This document shows, in pieces, positions 12,263 through 25,839 of a DNA stretch of 64,000 nucleotides. The DNA comes from Ashinkailepas kermadecensis (taxonomy: Eukaryota > Arthropoda > Thecostraca > Neolepadidae). The stretch spans positions 275,501 to 339,500 of the forward strand of contig JAOTOM010004954.1 of assembly GCA_034440615.1 (NCBI GenBank), in the 5' to 3' direction. The position numbers were made by a program, and so were the translations under genes. Numbering within the stretch: the first letter of the stretch is position 1; the number at the start of each line of letters is the position of its first letter. The notes beneath the pieces were generated by a model that was not told the DNA's origin, searched no databases, and was given only the letters and a program-made list of their open reading frames with translations.

Positions 12263-12429
12263 ATATAGGAAAAAGCGGTCGTTTGTCCGGCCTGTCGGTA
12301 TGATGGTGCTGAGCGCCTACGTAAGTCCTCCTTTGTAGCAATTGATGCGGACAAACTAACAACGCTAATGTGACAGTCGGCTCCTTACAGTTCCTTACAA
12401 CACGAACTCGTACCAAATAAAGCAAACGT

Positions 12430-14130
12430 ACACTCCACCGGACAAATAGGAAATGCTACTTAGCTAAAAATATGAAATGTCACAGCTAAAATCGGCGGAT
12501 CTCGGGGTCTTTTGGTGACATTCTACAGCTAAGCCTCGGAGTTCCATGGGTATGGTATATACAATTGCCATCGCAGAAGAGCACGAGGATGAATTGAGAA
12601 AGCAGTTACATTCCATGGCTGTTTTTACAAAGCTGCTTAGGATTTTTTTAAGGAGATCATAGGACACGTTTTGCATCCATTCTCAGCGGGATGTTGGTTG
12701 CTGTGTGTTAGGTAGTCACCGCGATTTTTGCTGTAAGATTAGGGTCCTCTTGAAAGTAGTCTCTCTGTGTTCCAGGGGTAAATGTGTCGAATCAGGAAAC
12801 GCTGGGAGGGGCACGTGCCCATAACCCTGAGTTGTGACCACGCCCCTAGCTTCATACTCCTCCTGGGTAGGCTAATCTGTCTTGCAATAGCAATTGGGGT
12901 TACATTTGCTTTGGCCATTTTGATCATTTGAGTGCTTCTGGAGCGGAGCTTTTGGGCAGAAATGAATGCAATGGCAAATATGCAACCCACGAGCGGAAAG
13001 GAATCCGCCTGCTGTCACCTGGTTGTTTTGCCAGTTCATAAGCTTCGCCGATAGGGTATCAAGAGATTTAGACAGTTAATTTCTTGACAACGGGAATTTG
13101 AAGCGAACAATTATAATCGACGTATGCATATGGAAGTATGCATATCGGAAATCATGGCATGGAACAACCCATTTAGCCTCTCAATCATTTTCGAAAAGTT
13201 CCGCCCAGTATCTCTGACTTCCCGGAACATCCTGGTTTGTGACCACAAACATGCAAGACTAAGATACACTTCTATCTTGTAGGGATATAATCACTTCTAT
13301 CTTGAAGTCCTCATCTAATTGTATTGATATCCGAAGGCTTTTGTTACCATCAGATAGTTAAATGGCCAGGTTAGTACTCAGTATGATTATTTTTTCGATT
13401 CGGTTTCTAACATGCTAGCAAATAACCGGGTTGTGTCAAGAAGTATGATATGACCAGAGTAAGGTTTGGTTTTATAATATCCGAGTCAGCATCTAGTTTT
13501 GATTATATTCCAAACATATTGACACTGTAAGAGAGCCAAATTGCTTTATTATTACATGGCAGGATGGTTCTTTCTACTGTGGCTTTAGCTTCTGAGAAAA
13601 TAATGGGTTTGTGTTTACAAATGTTACAATAATATAGGTACCTACATTGTGTAGCTATAGTATGCTTACATTGTGTAGTGTCTAAGTCCGCATCTAATTT
13701 TAATCGTATTCCGATGTTTGTGTTGCTATATGACAGCCAAATAGCTATATATTACCCAACAGAATGCTTTTTCTTCTAAATTTCTCCTAACTTCACCCAC
13801 AATGAAGCATTTCGTCACGAGACCATCGCAATAAGCTCCCGTAGCAACAGATACAAAAACTGTCATTGATGGGCCAGTCGTCCCGCTGGCCGTCGTCGAC
13901 CGCATCGCAAAGGTTAACCCACCACATAGTCTCGGGAGGTCTTTTTACCTCCCTAAGTGCATCCGGGACAGAGATAATGGCGGCGCGCGGCGCCGATATA
14001 TTTTCAGTACCCATTCCTTCATCGATTTTTGCGTCTGATGTAGAAGTTTCTACATCGGGATCATGTAAGGTCATTGGCCTAGCTCAGGTCAAAGAGGACC
14101 ACCTCCAAAAATGTTTCAGGATCGATAACT
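12430..14130. other. Unassigned DNA
   Basis: AT-rich to 13790, then a short GC-balanced stretch (13800-14130) with a 93-codon minus-strand ORF that has no motif I recognise. AGGTCAAAGAGGACC at about 14086 is a possible nuclear-receptor direct repeat. Confidence 0.35.
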
Positions 14131-14270
14131 CATCTAAATGAACACATATTGAAATGATATTTGGTACGTGAGTGCCATTAGGCAGAACCTACAAAGCGTA
14201 TATCCCGGATTTCTGTTTGAGGTCAGGTCAGTGACCTGAGGCCAATCAGAAACAGTACCTGAAGCAAAAC
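14130..14270. repeat. Diverged duplicate segment, left copy
   Basis: Shares order and wording with 14900-15030: ATATTGAAATGA, then GGATTTCTGTTTGAGG (GGATTTGTGTTTGAGG in the other copy), then TCAGGTCAGTGACCT. The two copies flank the hairpin element at 14547-14781. Confidence 0.6.
14225..14237. promoter_or_regulatory. Possible IR1 nuclear-receptor site (AGGTCAGTGACCT)
   Basis: A perfect inverted repeat of AGGTCA with a 1-bp spacer, the arrangement known for ecdysone-receptor/USP binding in arthropods. Another AGGTCA half site overlaps it upstream. It lies inside a repeated segment, so function is unproven. Confidence 0.35.
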
Positions 14271-14546
14271 AGTACGGCCAATTTTGGGTCAATTTTCCTA
14301 TTGTTGTAACATGCATATTCTTCTAACGGGATTATGTCCTTTGGTATGCATGCAGACATATGAGGAAAAGTTCCTTTTCTATTTTAGTTGACATTCGTCC
14401 AGTGACCTGAGGTCAGGTGAAGAGAATTTGCGCTAATTGGACAAAACCTATTTAGACACCCCTGTTCTATGGCTATTTAGAGTGCGCATGGCCTAAATAG
14501 CATCAAACTTGCATTGCAAGACCTAACTGGAACCAACGCTATGAAT

Positions 14547-14781
14547 CATTGTGTGTAATAAAATATATATATACACGACCTTCAATATACCAGGAGGTGC
14601 TGAGTTGACATCAAAAGTAACGATAAGGGTTGTACTTTATTGCTCAACGTTTCACTCCTGACGATGGCCCCTGGCCGAAACGTTGAGCAATAAAGTACAA
14701 CCCTTATCGTTACTTTTGATATCAACTCAGCACCTTCTGGTATATTGAAGGTCGTGTATATATATTTTATTACACACAATG
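14547..14781. mobile_element. Hairpin (foldback/MITE-like) element
   Basis: Arms 14547-14653 and 14677-14781 are almost perfect reverse complements over about 105 bp, with only a few mismatches and a 2-bp length difference in the TA run. The 23-bp loop carries CCTGACGATGGCCCCTGGCC. The outer ends read CATTGTGTGTAATAAAATAT. The words CTATGAATCATTGT occur at 14539-14552 and again at 14827-14840, as if flanking duplication had occurred. No ORF is present, so the element would be non-autonomous. Confidence 0.85.
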
Positions 14782-14899
14782 TCTAAACCCCAGGAGCATC
14801 TAAGAGCCATTCTTCGTTATATTAAACTATGAATCATTGTCAAGGTCAAGGCCATCCTAGGTCATGACCCTATGCAAATTGTTGATCTTCTTAGACTCA

Positions 14900-15030
14900 C
14901 GTGGAAATATATTGAAATGAAGCTTACCGAATGATTACAATTTTCAGTGCTTACAACACGTATGTCTTGGATTTGTGTTTGAGGTCAGGTCAGTGACCTA
15001 AGTTCACTGCCAATTTTGGCCCATGATAGA
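14900..15030. repeat. Diverged duplicate segment, right copy
   Basis: Same-orientation relative of 14130-14270, including the TTTGAGGTCAGGTCAGTGAC block. Together they bracket the hairpin element. Confidence 0.6.
14987..14999. promoter_or_regulatory. Possible IR1 nuclear-receptor site, second copy
   Basis: Identical AGGTCAGTGACCT in the right-hand duplicate segment, again preceded by an overlapping AGGTCA half site. Confidence 0.35.
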
Positions 15031-16295
15031 CGAATGTGACTATTTTGTGTCATTCCCTGTGTAATTATCTCTCAAATGCTGTGCGTTTTCACTCTTTACC
15101 GGAAGTGGAGATATCAAATGTTTTTTGTTAGAAGTAAATGTTTTTTTAATCACCATCTTGATTCTCAAGATTACTTTAAAATACAAAATGGGGCCATTTT
15201 CTGGCCCTACTCGTCACGGGCTTTCTAATAATACCCGACTCACTTTCATGCACCGCTTACTTTGGAAGTTAGAGAGGATTTTAACAACAACCTCCTTCAG
15301 CCCCCGAGATGGGGTGTGATGATCTGACCGGAAATGCTCCTGTCAGGACACATGACTTCCTGAATAAAATGATGGCTGTTCAGTGCGTATTTTTTGCAGC
15401 TGATAAAGTACTTCAGCTACTTACGTTGCACAATAGCAATGACATAGCTCTCCAAAACACCGAAATTTTTTATCCAATATGTTCGGGCTGTGACTTTAAA
15501 ATTGTAGGCATCAGTCATACAGCGAAGAACTAAAAACAGAGGATGTATCCCAACTATGTCTGTACACGCCTGAAGCTTCTTAATTGTTGGCAGTATGACG
15601 CAATGTTCCTTGAGTGGCTACATGGCTGATACTACATACCCCCACTCCCCACCTCTAATTCACTTAGAGAAGCCGCTGGACTAAAATTATCGTTCAGTTC
15701 ATGACGTGAAAGCATTTTGGGCATATTATGTATACGAGCATATAAGTGGTCATGTACGCGTGGTTAATTGCGCATGTATGATGTATGTATATTTTATCAT
15801 GCGAAAATCAATGTAATTGTGTAATGATAGTATTAATGGTCATTTGAAACTTTGCCAATATGCCCAATTCCTCATTTTCACCGATGATTACCAAACAATC
15901 AAAATGGCTATAGTGAAGGTGAAGTAAAGATAAAGATTTACTATTTTACTCTTCACTTATCCAAGAGAATGATGATTGGCAAACCAATGTAATGTCTTAT
16001 AAATTGCTTGGTATTACAAATATGCACATCATTTAGAGCTGCAACATTATACTTCTGTTGGCTAACTGAAGCTCAAGTCAGTTTTAAATGATTTGCATTC
16101 TGACAATTAACTTGCTCATTAGTACCTAAACGCCCGGCGAAATGCCCAACTATCGATGTCTTGATAGTGATTACATCACGTATATGCCGGAATACCATGT
16201 AAATAAGCGGCCGGGGCGTGATTATGCACTGTACATGCACTGGGTTTCACTTCTAAAATTGATCGGGGAATTGCATTTTTAATGACATTTGTTCC
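15031..16295. other. Unassigned AT-rich DNA with one dispersed-repeat fragment
   Basis: At about 15190-15250 the words TTTTCTGGCCCTACTCGTCA and CTTTCTAATAATACCCGACT resemble 59008-59070 (ATTTCTGGCCTTACTCGTGA, CTTTCCGATTACACC), suggesting a dispersed repeat. Nothing else was recognised. Confidence 0.4.
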
Positions 16296-16376
16296 ATAAA
16301 GGGGCGCCATCGGCTGAGAAGAGACTCGTTGAGCGGGGGGCGGGGCAGTGCACTCGAGAGTTCTGGAAGGGTATCA
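16296..16376. repeat. Family B repeat fragment
   Basis: Carries AAGGGGCGCCATCGGCTGAG and GCAGTGCACTCGAG, the core words of the 4600-4990 units. It lies 3' of the WIF1/Shifted stop codon. Confidence 0.55.
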
Positions 16377-16917
16377 CTGTAAGCTCAATGGTTCAGCTTC
16401 GATCTGATTGAGGGTCCCAAATTAATGATAGAAGGGTCGGCTGCCCACCCTTTCCGCATAGAAAGTGAAAGTGACACCCATGGTACATGTTGCTGATGCC
16501 TTGGCATTTTGGTAAAATTATGTGACAAATAATAGAAAGATGCGAACTGCTTCATTTCCGCTCTCGAAAATGACTTCAACTTTCTCCATACATGTTGGCA
16601 TCCTGAAAGATGCATCATCTGTTCCAGGATTGCGGATATGATACCTACCTTGAGACGCACAGTACCAACGCGGGAAAACATGCAGCGTTCATCGCATGAG
16701 CAGAAGCATCCGGATTGACGTCCAAAGTAACTACATCCAGTGCGTGTGCCCCACGAAAGCGAATTACCAAACAAAAAGCAACGCTGTCAAATGCTACCAA
16801 GCCCAGTTCCCTCGTTACTGTTTCGTGAAGCTTCGGCTGCTACCAGTTACGGTTGCACACTGAAACTACAAAGCCGCATGCACACATGCATACATGCATC
16901 GTGCGGCATGCATCGTC

Positions 16918-17327
16918 TTATCGTGTTCGGCCGGCCACAGCAGGGAGCGCAGGCTCAGACTTTGGCGGGCACGTGCATGGCCGCCACGGACTGCGCGGAG
17001 CGCCGGTGGCGCCACCTGGACAGGGACCGGCCTGCGCCCTGCCGTGTCGCCGCTCACATGCTTGCTTACGTGGGCGCTGCGTGCGCTGTCGGCCGGGGCG
17101 ACGCTGTCGACGTCGGCCGCTCCTGCCCCGCTTACGTTTGTTGCAGCGGCGGCCGAACCAGCCGCGCGCGCACTCGCACCGCGAGGCGACGCACAGGCCG
17201 TGCCGACAGCGGCGGCACTGCTGGCGCGCCACCACCTCGCAGTGGTCGCCGGTGTAGCCGGCGCGGCAGCGACACCGGTTCACGCCGCGACACCGGCCGC
17301 CGTTCTGGCACGGGATCAGACACTTGC
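16918..17327 (-). CDS. shf/WIF1-like: WIF1/Shifted exon 7: EGF4, EGF5, basic tail
   Basis: Acceptor is GCGCGTCCACAG before GCAAGTGTCTG; the split Ser codon joins exon 6 to give QFSKC, matching ISKC in WIF1. EGF4 (KCLIPCQNGG to GDHC) and EGF5 (QQCRRCRHGLC to FGRRCNKR) each keep six cysteines. Reading on gives a tail of about 75 residues that starts with a strongly basic run (KRKRGRSGRRRQRRP) and stops at TAA (16920-16918). A good donor (AAACGTAAGC) sits right after CNK; using it would end the exon at 17136 in phase 1, like the other EGF exons, with a final exon still to be found. A second GTAAGC is about 60-70 nt further. So the EGF part is firm and the tail is uncertain. Confidence 0.88.
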
Positions 17328-17399
17328 CTGTGGACGCGCGGCTGCCGTCAGCACGTGACACGGGCCCGCCGGCCAGTGGCATCACCACTGGCGGCATCA

Positions 17400-18120
17400 G
17401 TCACCAGTTAGCTGCTCATACTGGTGCCGCTCGTGATGGTCTGACGTCACGCCAGAGAAGCGCCACCAATTCCGCCCCATCAGCAGTGGCAACAAACCAG
17501 CTCAAATGGATGGTCACTGAGATCTATGCAGATAAAAGTGTCGGTGCCACCAGACGAGAGATGGAGGTATGTTGATTGATGCCATTTCGAGCTCCAGTGA
17601 AGTGAACTATTGAGTGTTGCAACAGCAAGTTTGCATGCATATTTAATAATTGAACAACGTGCACACCGTGATGGTGGTCCTTGACATTTAGCGTTCGTCT
17701 GCGGTTATCCTTTTTCTTTGTCATGCAACATGCACTTTTTCCCAAATTATATAGTCACAGCTAGGGCCATACACACCCACACACACATATTCATACATAC
17801 AGTGATATAATGGTCGGGGAAATAACTGCAATGCGTGACTCGAACATTGAATCGACATCCTCTCCCATGCAATTTTGACATACCGTTTCTAGATGTATGC
17901 TTGGACATTCTACATTCCTTGTTTGTCGGAGTACTTTGTTTATAACTTCAGAACCATGGCACATATGCTCAAAGAAATAATCAAATGTATCTTTAGAATA
18001 TCGCAGTCATCTTCAGACGGAATTCACATGGACTAGAAGCATAGCAAATGGCATTGCTTTCATGTTGTGTTTCGACATCCTACTACACTTATTTCAACAT
18101 CGCACATCTAATAAAAAGGT
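17400..18120. other. Intron 6 of WIF1/Shifted, downstream part
   Basis: Single-copy-looking intron sequence with a short CA stretch near 17770. No other feature was seen. Confidence 0.6.
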
Positions 18121-18134
18121 ATTATTTCAACCCT

Positions 18135-18712
<578 letters not shown>

Positions 18713-18790
18713 GTGTGTGTCTGTGAGTGTTCGTGTAGTGTAGTCGATTATAACTTCCTAAGAGAAGAAGGAAGGCCAGAAGCAACTTAC

Positions 18791-18886
18791 TGAATTGGCA
18801 GCGCGATCCGTAATAACCCTTTTTACAGCTACAGGTGTCCTTCTGTATACACTTGCCGCCATTTAAACACCGTTCATGGCAAATAC
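18791..18886 (-). CDS. shf/WIF1-like: WIF1/Shifted exon 6: EGF3
   Basis: A 96-bp, phase 1-1 exon with acceptor GTTTCAG and donor CAATTCA|GTAAGT. It encodes one six-cysteine EGF-like domain (ICHERCLNGGKC, then CSCKKGYYGSRC), equivalent to the third EGF of WIF1. Being 32 codons long with identical phases at both ends, it is a module that can be skipped or duplicated without a frameshift. Confidence 0.95.
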
Positions 18887-18899
18887 CTGAAACGAAAAC

Positions 18900-20190
<1,291 letters not shown>

Positions 20191-20608
20191 GCTCCATCTG
20201 CTCTGAGCACTGCTGTTCATTGGGGGCGCACACCCCACCCCACACCCCAAGCGCTGTCCTGCGGATGCGATAATTACGGCAGAGATCAGAAACACGGCAG
20301 ATACAAGTTGGCATTCAATTTCAAATGCAGCTGAAGGTGTCGGAGGTTCGAATAAGTATTGAAATCGATTGAAAATGATTATTTTCAACCACAGAAAACA
20401 ATACATGATTCGGATGGATGAATCTCGTCTTCACTCTGCCCAACTGGGATGGGCCTGTTTTCAGGTATGCTTGCCTCACGCGTCACACGATCACAAATTC
20501 CGCAGGTTCACACAAATACTCACCCACATAAACACACACACACACGCACACACCCGCAGCCAGGGGATGCAGTGCGTGGGATCCAGTGGTCGGCAGCTGC
20601 TCACCTAC

Positions 20609-20755
20609 CATGACTGATTCTGCACTCCTTCTTGAGTCGCAGCCGAAGGGGCAGCCCGCGGACCTGGCGTCCTCTCCTGGTAGCAATATCCAGCCCCACC
20701 GTGAAGCGCACGGCACCCGACACGTTACCCACGCACGGCAGACTGATGGAGAAAG
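20609..20755 (-). CDS. shf/WIF1-like: WIF1/Shifted exon 4: C-terminal half of the WIF domain
   Basis: A 147-bp exon with acceptor TTTCCGGCAG and donor CATG|GTAGGT. It encodes the second half of the WIF fold: FSISLPCVGNVSGAVRFTV, aligned with VGFPCLGKQDGVAAFEV in human WIF1, then the strand region ending LRLKKEC (FFKTC in human). Cys180 and Cys217 of the assembled protein are the conserved WIF disulfide pair. GNVS is a possible N-glycosylation site. A second in-frame-looking donor 4 nt downstream (GTGAGC) would break the phase with exon 5, so GTAGGT is preferred. Confidence 0.94.
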
Positions 20756-20789
20756 CTGCCGGAAATGAAACGTCTCGTACATACAGTCG

Positions 20790-21640
20790 TCACACATCCG
20801 GCGAACAGCTCGGCTGCACACCGGTCACATTCAACGAACAGCTCGGCTACACACTGATCACGCGCTGGTCACACACCGGTCCCACACCGGTCACGCACCG
20901 GTCACACATCCGTCACACACCGGTCACGCACCGATCACACACCGGTCACACACTGTTCACGCACCGGTCACGCACCGGTCACATACCAGTCACATACCGG
21001 TCACACACCGGTCACACACCGGTCACACACCGGTCACACATCGGTCACACATCGATCACGCACCGGTCACACACCGGTCACACACCGGTCACACACCGGT
21101 CACACACCGGTCACACATCGGTCACACACCGGTCACACACCGGTCACACATCAGTCACACACCGATCACACATTGGTCACACATCGGTCACACACCGATC
21201 ACACACCGGTCACACACAGATCACACACCGATCACGCACCTGTCACATACCGATCACGCACCGGTCACATACCGGTCACACGCCGCCATGAGGTCCATCA
21301 TGCACCTTATTCACGTTCGTCATAGACGGATTCGTCATGCTCATCAACACACACACGTCTGACACTCGTCGCGCATCTGTCACACATTCGTCACACACCC
21401 GTCATGCAACCGTCACATAGACGTCACACACCCATCACGTAAACGTCATGCACTCGCAAGAGCCCATCACTTGTCATCACACAACTGTCATTATTTCGCT
21501 CACTACATAACAATGGCACATTCGTCGCAAGCACGTCATCACCCGCCGCACTCAAGTCACTCGCCTGTCACATACGTAGCACTTACCCGCCACATATGTC
21601 ACTCGCTTGACACTCATATGTCATTGATCCGTCACACAGC
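20790..21640. repeat. 11-bp satellite (CACACCGGTCA)n with degenerate flank
   Basis: The core array runs 20876-21290 with variants CACATCGGTCA, CACACCGATCA and CGCACCGGTCA. A decayed tail (CACACATTCGTCA, ATACGTAGCAC type) reaches about 21640. It is in intron 3 and starts roughly 40-60 nt from the acceptor of exon 4. The 11-residue repeat ORF is an artefact of three units giving 33 bp. Confidence 0.95.
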
Positions 21641-21649
21641 ATCTGACGG

Positions 21650-22780
21650 ACTTTGATGGGGAGCAGAATTAGTGTGCAGTATACGCCACTGGCCGTAAGC
21701 AGTAATGGTGTTATTTATATAATATAATGACAGCCTTATGTGACAAAGATCAATAAGAGGTGCTTATTAGTATACAACTTGCAAACAAGCACTCAAGAAC
21801 ACAGGAATTTGGGGCGGGGGAGGGCACCGTCTTCCCCAACTTTGGACGGGCTTGACATTGACCATAATGTCGCTTTGCATGGAAAGAATCGACTTCAGCA
21901 TGGCTCTTGTTCCTCTTATCTCCCCCTTGACTTTAAGACAGTTCCTGTGCAAGTGCTCCAACATTTTACATGATTTAAACATTTTCATTATTACGATGCG
22001 AACAATGCGGATACGTAATATACGTAGACATAGCGTAGGAATTTTGTTTAGCAACCTTATTAGCCTTATTATCGAATATACTTATCTGAAGATAAACATA
22101 TCCTCCTGATTCAACACTTGCATGAAGAACATAGCTCGACGCACGCAGATTCCTCCCTTGGGTGAATCTTATAAATGTTTCATCAATGTAGGCCTTGAAG
22201 CCTTCCCTCAAGATTTACCAGCATGCCTACGTCCAGTCTTGCGAAGATGTAGGAGGGGCAAACAGCGTCTGTGATATTATTTCCTCAGTAGTCCCCGTGC
22301 CTTTTACAGTTTAGGGTGCTTCTCCCCTTTTTCAAAAGAAAGCTTAGAATACACCGCAAACTTCAGGGTAGTGCATTTTGGGAGAGAGATGTCAGAAGCG
22401 AAATTCGGAACGATTTTTAAGCGAATGACCTGATGACATCAATCGAGTAAGGAGAGCAAACTAAACCATTACATCGATGAGAGGAATTAGTAGTGGAGTT
22501 AGATTGCTGCCCCAACAAAAGAACAAAGCAAACGAACAAAGTGATGCTCCTGCTTTCCACTAATGAACTGGCATATGATGGGATCACGATGTGCCCAGCA
22601 TCTACAAAAAATCAAATTGCAGCATTATCTTAATTCTGGTTTGCCGAACATTTCCTCTGAAGTCTAAGGCTATCCATCGTCATCATGATCTCCTTTGTCC
22701 CTTAAATGCGTCAGTGAGTTCCACTCAGGCATAGTGCACCACACTTCTGCGGGTACGACTCGGATCACATTGCCCAACTT
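21650..22780. other. Intron 3 of WIF1/Shifted, upstream part
   Basis: AT-rich intron sequence without recognised repeats or exons. Confidence 0.5.
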
Positions 22781-22782
22781 AC

Positions 22783-22927
22783 TCCGTGGCTTCCTCGGTA
22801 TTCGCCCCGATAAATCGACGGAGACACTGGGGGCTCGCAGCACAGTGATGTTCTCCGACGTGAGCTCGAAGAACCTGTAGTTGTATCGTCGCCGTCCTGA
22901 CCGCCACGTGAAGTTGACGTAGCCAAC
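22783..22927 (-). CDS. shf/WIF1-like: WIF1/Shifted exon 3: central WIF domain with NFTW
   Basis: A 145-bp exon with acceptor GATGTTTCCAG and donor CACGGA|GTAAGT. It encodes VGYVNFTWRSGRRRYNYRFF, including the NFTW hallmark of WIF domains, and continues LTSENITVL, then SVSVDLSGRIPRKPR, which matches PTVNVPLLGTVPHK in human WIF1. NFT and NIT are potential N-glycosylation sites. It joins exon 2 in phase 0 and exon 4 by a split Thr codon (A|CT). Confidence 0.95.
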
Positions 22928-22989
22928 CTGGAAACATCAAGGCCGGTGGGTGGATCAAAATACAAATGAACGGTAAGCTTTCAGTATTT

Positions 22990-25120
22990 CGCAGTAAGTG
23001 GTAAGCCTAGATAGATGCCTAGGTAAGCCGAGATTAGATGGTAAGCTTAGCTTCCACTCAGGTGAAGACAATGGTCACGGTGTTACCCACAGAGATGAAA
23101 GCGTGGTCGAAATTAGCAGATGTCTCTCAAAATTTTCCCGTTCAAAAACGTTCCAGGGGTAAAGATTAAGGTCCTTCTGAAGCTCATGTGCCAACCACGG
23201 TGGGCGTACTTTTCATCCTGGAAAGGAGGCACTTTTCGTGAGGGATGTGCAGTAATGCATGTGTTAAAAGTATGTAGAAAATGCCTTGTCTGGCAATTGC
23301 TGCGAAGTTTCGGAAAACAGTCAATCCTGCCACATATAGATGCAGATTAGTCGAAAATCGTTTCACCTTGACCTTTGCCGTTCCATTCCCAGAGTCTGGT
23401 CCAATGGTTATCGTTCTTAGGAGGTAACCATGGAAAGTGCGCGTGGCATCTACAAAAAAGCATGGTTAGCAATTTGTAGAGATGCAGTTAGTTAGCAAAG
23501 CAAATGCTACATCGACAGCCTAAATATTAGAGGACTCGTTCGCTTACATCATTGGCACGCAGATTTAGCGTCGCTTCGGCCGATCAAAGGGGAGGCGCAA
23601 TGCTCAAAGTAGCATCAATATCGAAGCATGTCAAGCTGACTATTCAGAGTTTCTGCTTAATCTGACATTGATTGCGGCCTTGCCAAGCGGCAGCGAATGG
23701 AGGGACGATGCTTAGCATCTCTCATCTATCTCCGCAGCCAGTTGAAGGACAACAGCTTATTCAAGCGGCGATCGATAGCCCAGCACCATGCGTGATCAAG
23801 TTACATCAACTTTGTCTTTGGGGCAGAGGTGGAGATCCCGGGGGTTCGGGGTCAGGAACCCTCCTGAGATTTGGATCGGCCGTTCCAGGATGGGACAGGA
23901 CTGTGGGTGGTCGGCCATCTCAGACGTTCGGGTGTAACACGTCGCGTATAATTTTGCAATTTAAAAGAAAATTGATTTGAAGGTGTAAGAATTGTTGCGA
24001 GACCTGCTAACCAAGTGGCCGAAATGCAAGGAGCTTTTCCTCTCTCTTTCCTTTTTGGGGGAGGAGGGTATACAGGGAAGTACTCGGAACTTCACCAACC
24101 TCTTACCAGCGCTAAACCTTGAAATATCCCTAGAATTTTGAGAGATCTCCACCTCTGCTTTGGGGCATGAGCTGGTTACGTCCTGAAAGCACGAGTGACG
24201 TTCTGGGAAACATACTGAGGGGACAATGCGCGCATGAGCTATAAAGCTCCTAAACTTTAGGGAAGGACTCCCTGCAGAATTCCCTGCATTTCCATATTAA
24301 ATCTGAATGCAATGGGCGGAGGTAGGTGAGCATTCAGGCGACAGCGACCCCCTCACAAAACAAAAATATAGCCGCGATAGCTACGCCTGAAGTTTTACCG
24401 CTGGCTTTGGAATTCAGTCTTGGCCCTAAACATTTCAAGAAAGATCGTAATGAAAATATTCACATGTCATTAGGATTATGATTGCATAAAACTGACTAGA
24501 CGAGGAAACCAAGAATCACGTGGTTGCTTGGTAAGAAGCTGATGATTGGTCAGGAAAATGAAAATCCTTTCTTTTCAAGCGCACGTCCTATCAACAAAAT
24601 GCTCATTTGTCTAGCTGAAATAACACAATGAAAATATTCCACTGTAAATTAATCGCCTAAATATCAGCTTCGAAGTGACTGAACATGTTGATCTCCACTC
24701 ATGACATTTTCCATGACAGCACTACGGGTAGCGATGGAAGCACATGAGGCATTTCAGTCAGTATTTCACGATATAAAAATATAATAAACTGACCTTTTGT
24801 TGGCGGTAAAGCATGAATGGCTTTATGCATAATTTACAACACATTCAAATAACAAATGTTTAGGTTCCCTGTTAATTTCACATTCGTATCCACTTCTGCA
24901 TGCAATGTTAGCTTTATTCACATAATTAATCCAGCGACTTGTGTCACGTAACTAAGTACAACAATTGCCAGGAATACATCCATGACAAGGGATAGAAGCA
25001 CTTATGTTGTTTTCATTCACGATTATAAGTTATTACGCGCAAAGACAAAGCCCGACCGAGTCTATTCAGCTCACATAGCAATTAAGGCGCCAGTAATGGC
25101 GCTGGACGGGCGAGGGCAAT
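22990..25120. other. Intron 2 of WIF1/Shifted, 3' part
   Basis: No second gene recognised. A pseudo-exon-like segment at 23367-23449 has good splice signals but the wrong phase for this gene. The rest is unremarkable AT-rich DNA. Confidence 0.5.
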
Positions 25121-25197
25121 ATCCTAGCTCCAGGGACTCCAGGGGCTCCAGGGGCTCCAGGGGCTGCAGGGACTCCAGGGGCTCCAGGGGCTGCAGA
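25121..25197. repeat. 9-bp minisatellite (GGCTCCAGG)n
   Basis: Eight or so units alternating GGCTCCAGG, GACTCCAGG and GGCTGCAGG. The reverse frame reads a collagen-like Pro-Gly-Ala pattern, but with no flanking coding support. Intron 2. Confidence 0.85.
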
Positions 25198-25505
25198 CAC
25201 AAGATCGAGGATCACAGCAGGTTGAAAACTTGCGCCTTCCTCGACTGACAACCGGTTGAGCATTGCGCAAGTGCTTCAGAGAACGTGCTGTGATTGAAGT
25301 TGGTGCAGGTTACAAAACAAGGATTTTGAGAAAAAGATAAAGAACAACAAAAGAACAACAGGAAAAGAACAAAAAACACAGATAATTCTAAGTTCATAAA
25401 TAAGAATGTTAAATGCTGCAGAAAAAAGGGTTGAGATTTCACAAGCGTGACGGTTGGGCCGAGTGGGTCGGCTGGGATCAGGTCGCTTATATGAACCTTT
25501 GTCGT

Positions 25506-25700
<195 letters not shown>

Positions 25701-25839
25701 AACTGCCTTGGGCTTCACCCTCGCTCGTAGAAACAAAAATTGGTGTGATTTGCAATCCAGCCCGACTTTACCACAATATTCGTCAAAAGAGTCCAAACTT
25801 TTTCTAGAGTTCAGCCAGCTTTTCCTGAAGTGAATTTAC

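Noticed and set aside
16740..17411. 223- and 154-codon plus-strand ORFs
   Set aside because: Antisense shadows of the GC-rich EGF4-EGF5 exon, whose minus-strand reading has conserved cysteine spacing.
20876..21290. CRISPR-like array
   Set aside because: The repeats are contiguous 11-mers without unique spacers, in a eukaryotic intron.
20632..21291. 219-codon plus-strand ORF of THRSHTGHTPV repeats
   Set aside because: The 11-bp satellite; its plus-strand start overlaps the true minus-strand WIF exon 4.
23367..23449. Possible WIF1/Shifted exon with good acceptor (TTTTTTGTAG) and donor (AAG|GTGAAA)
   Set aside because: It would need to begin in phase 1, but exon 2 ends in phase 0, and IPAE of exon 2 joins VGYVNFTW of exon 3 without a gap. 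It is probably a pseudo-exon or part of nothing.
25066..25263. Collagen-like minus-strand ORF
   Set aside because: It comes from a 9-bp minisatellite only 75 bp long, with no collagen sequence outside it.
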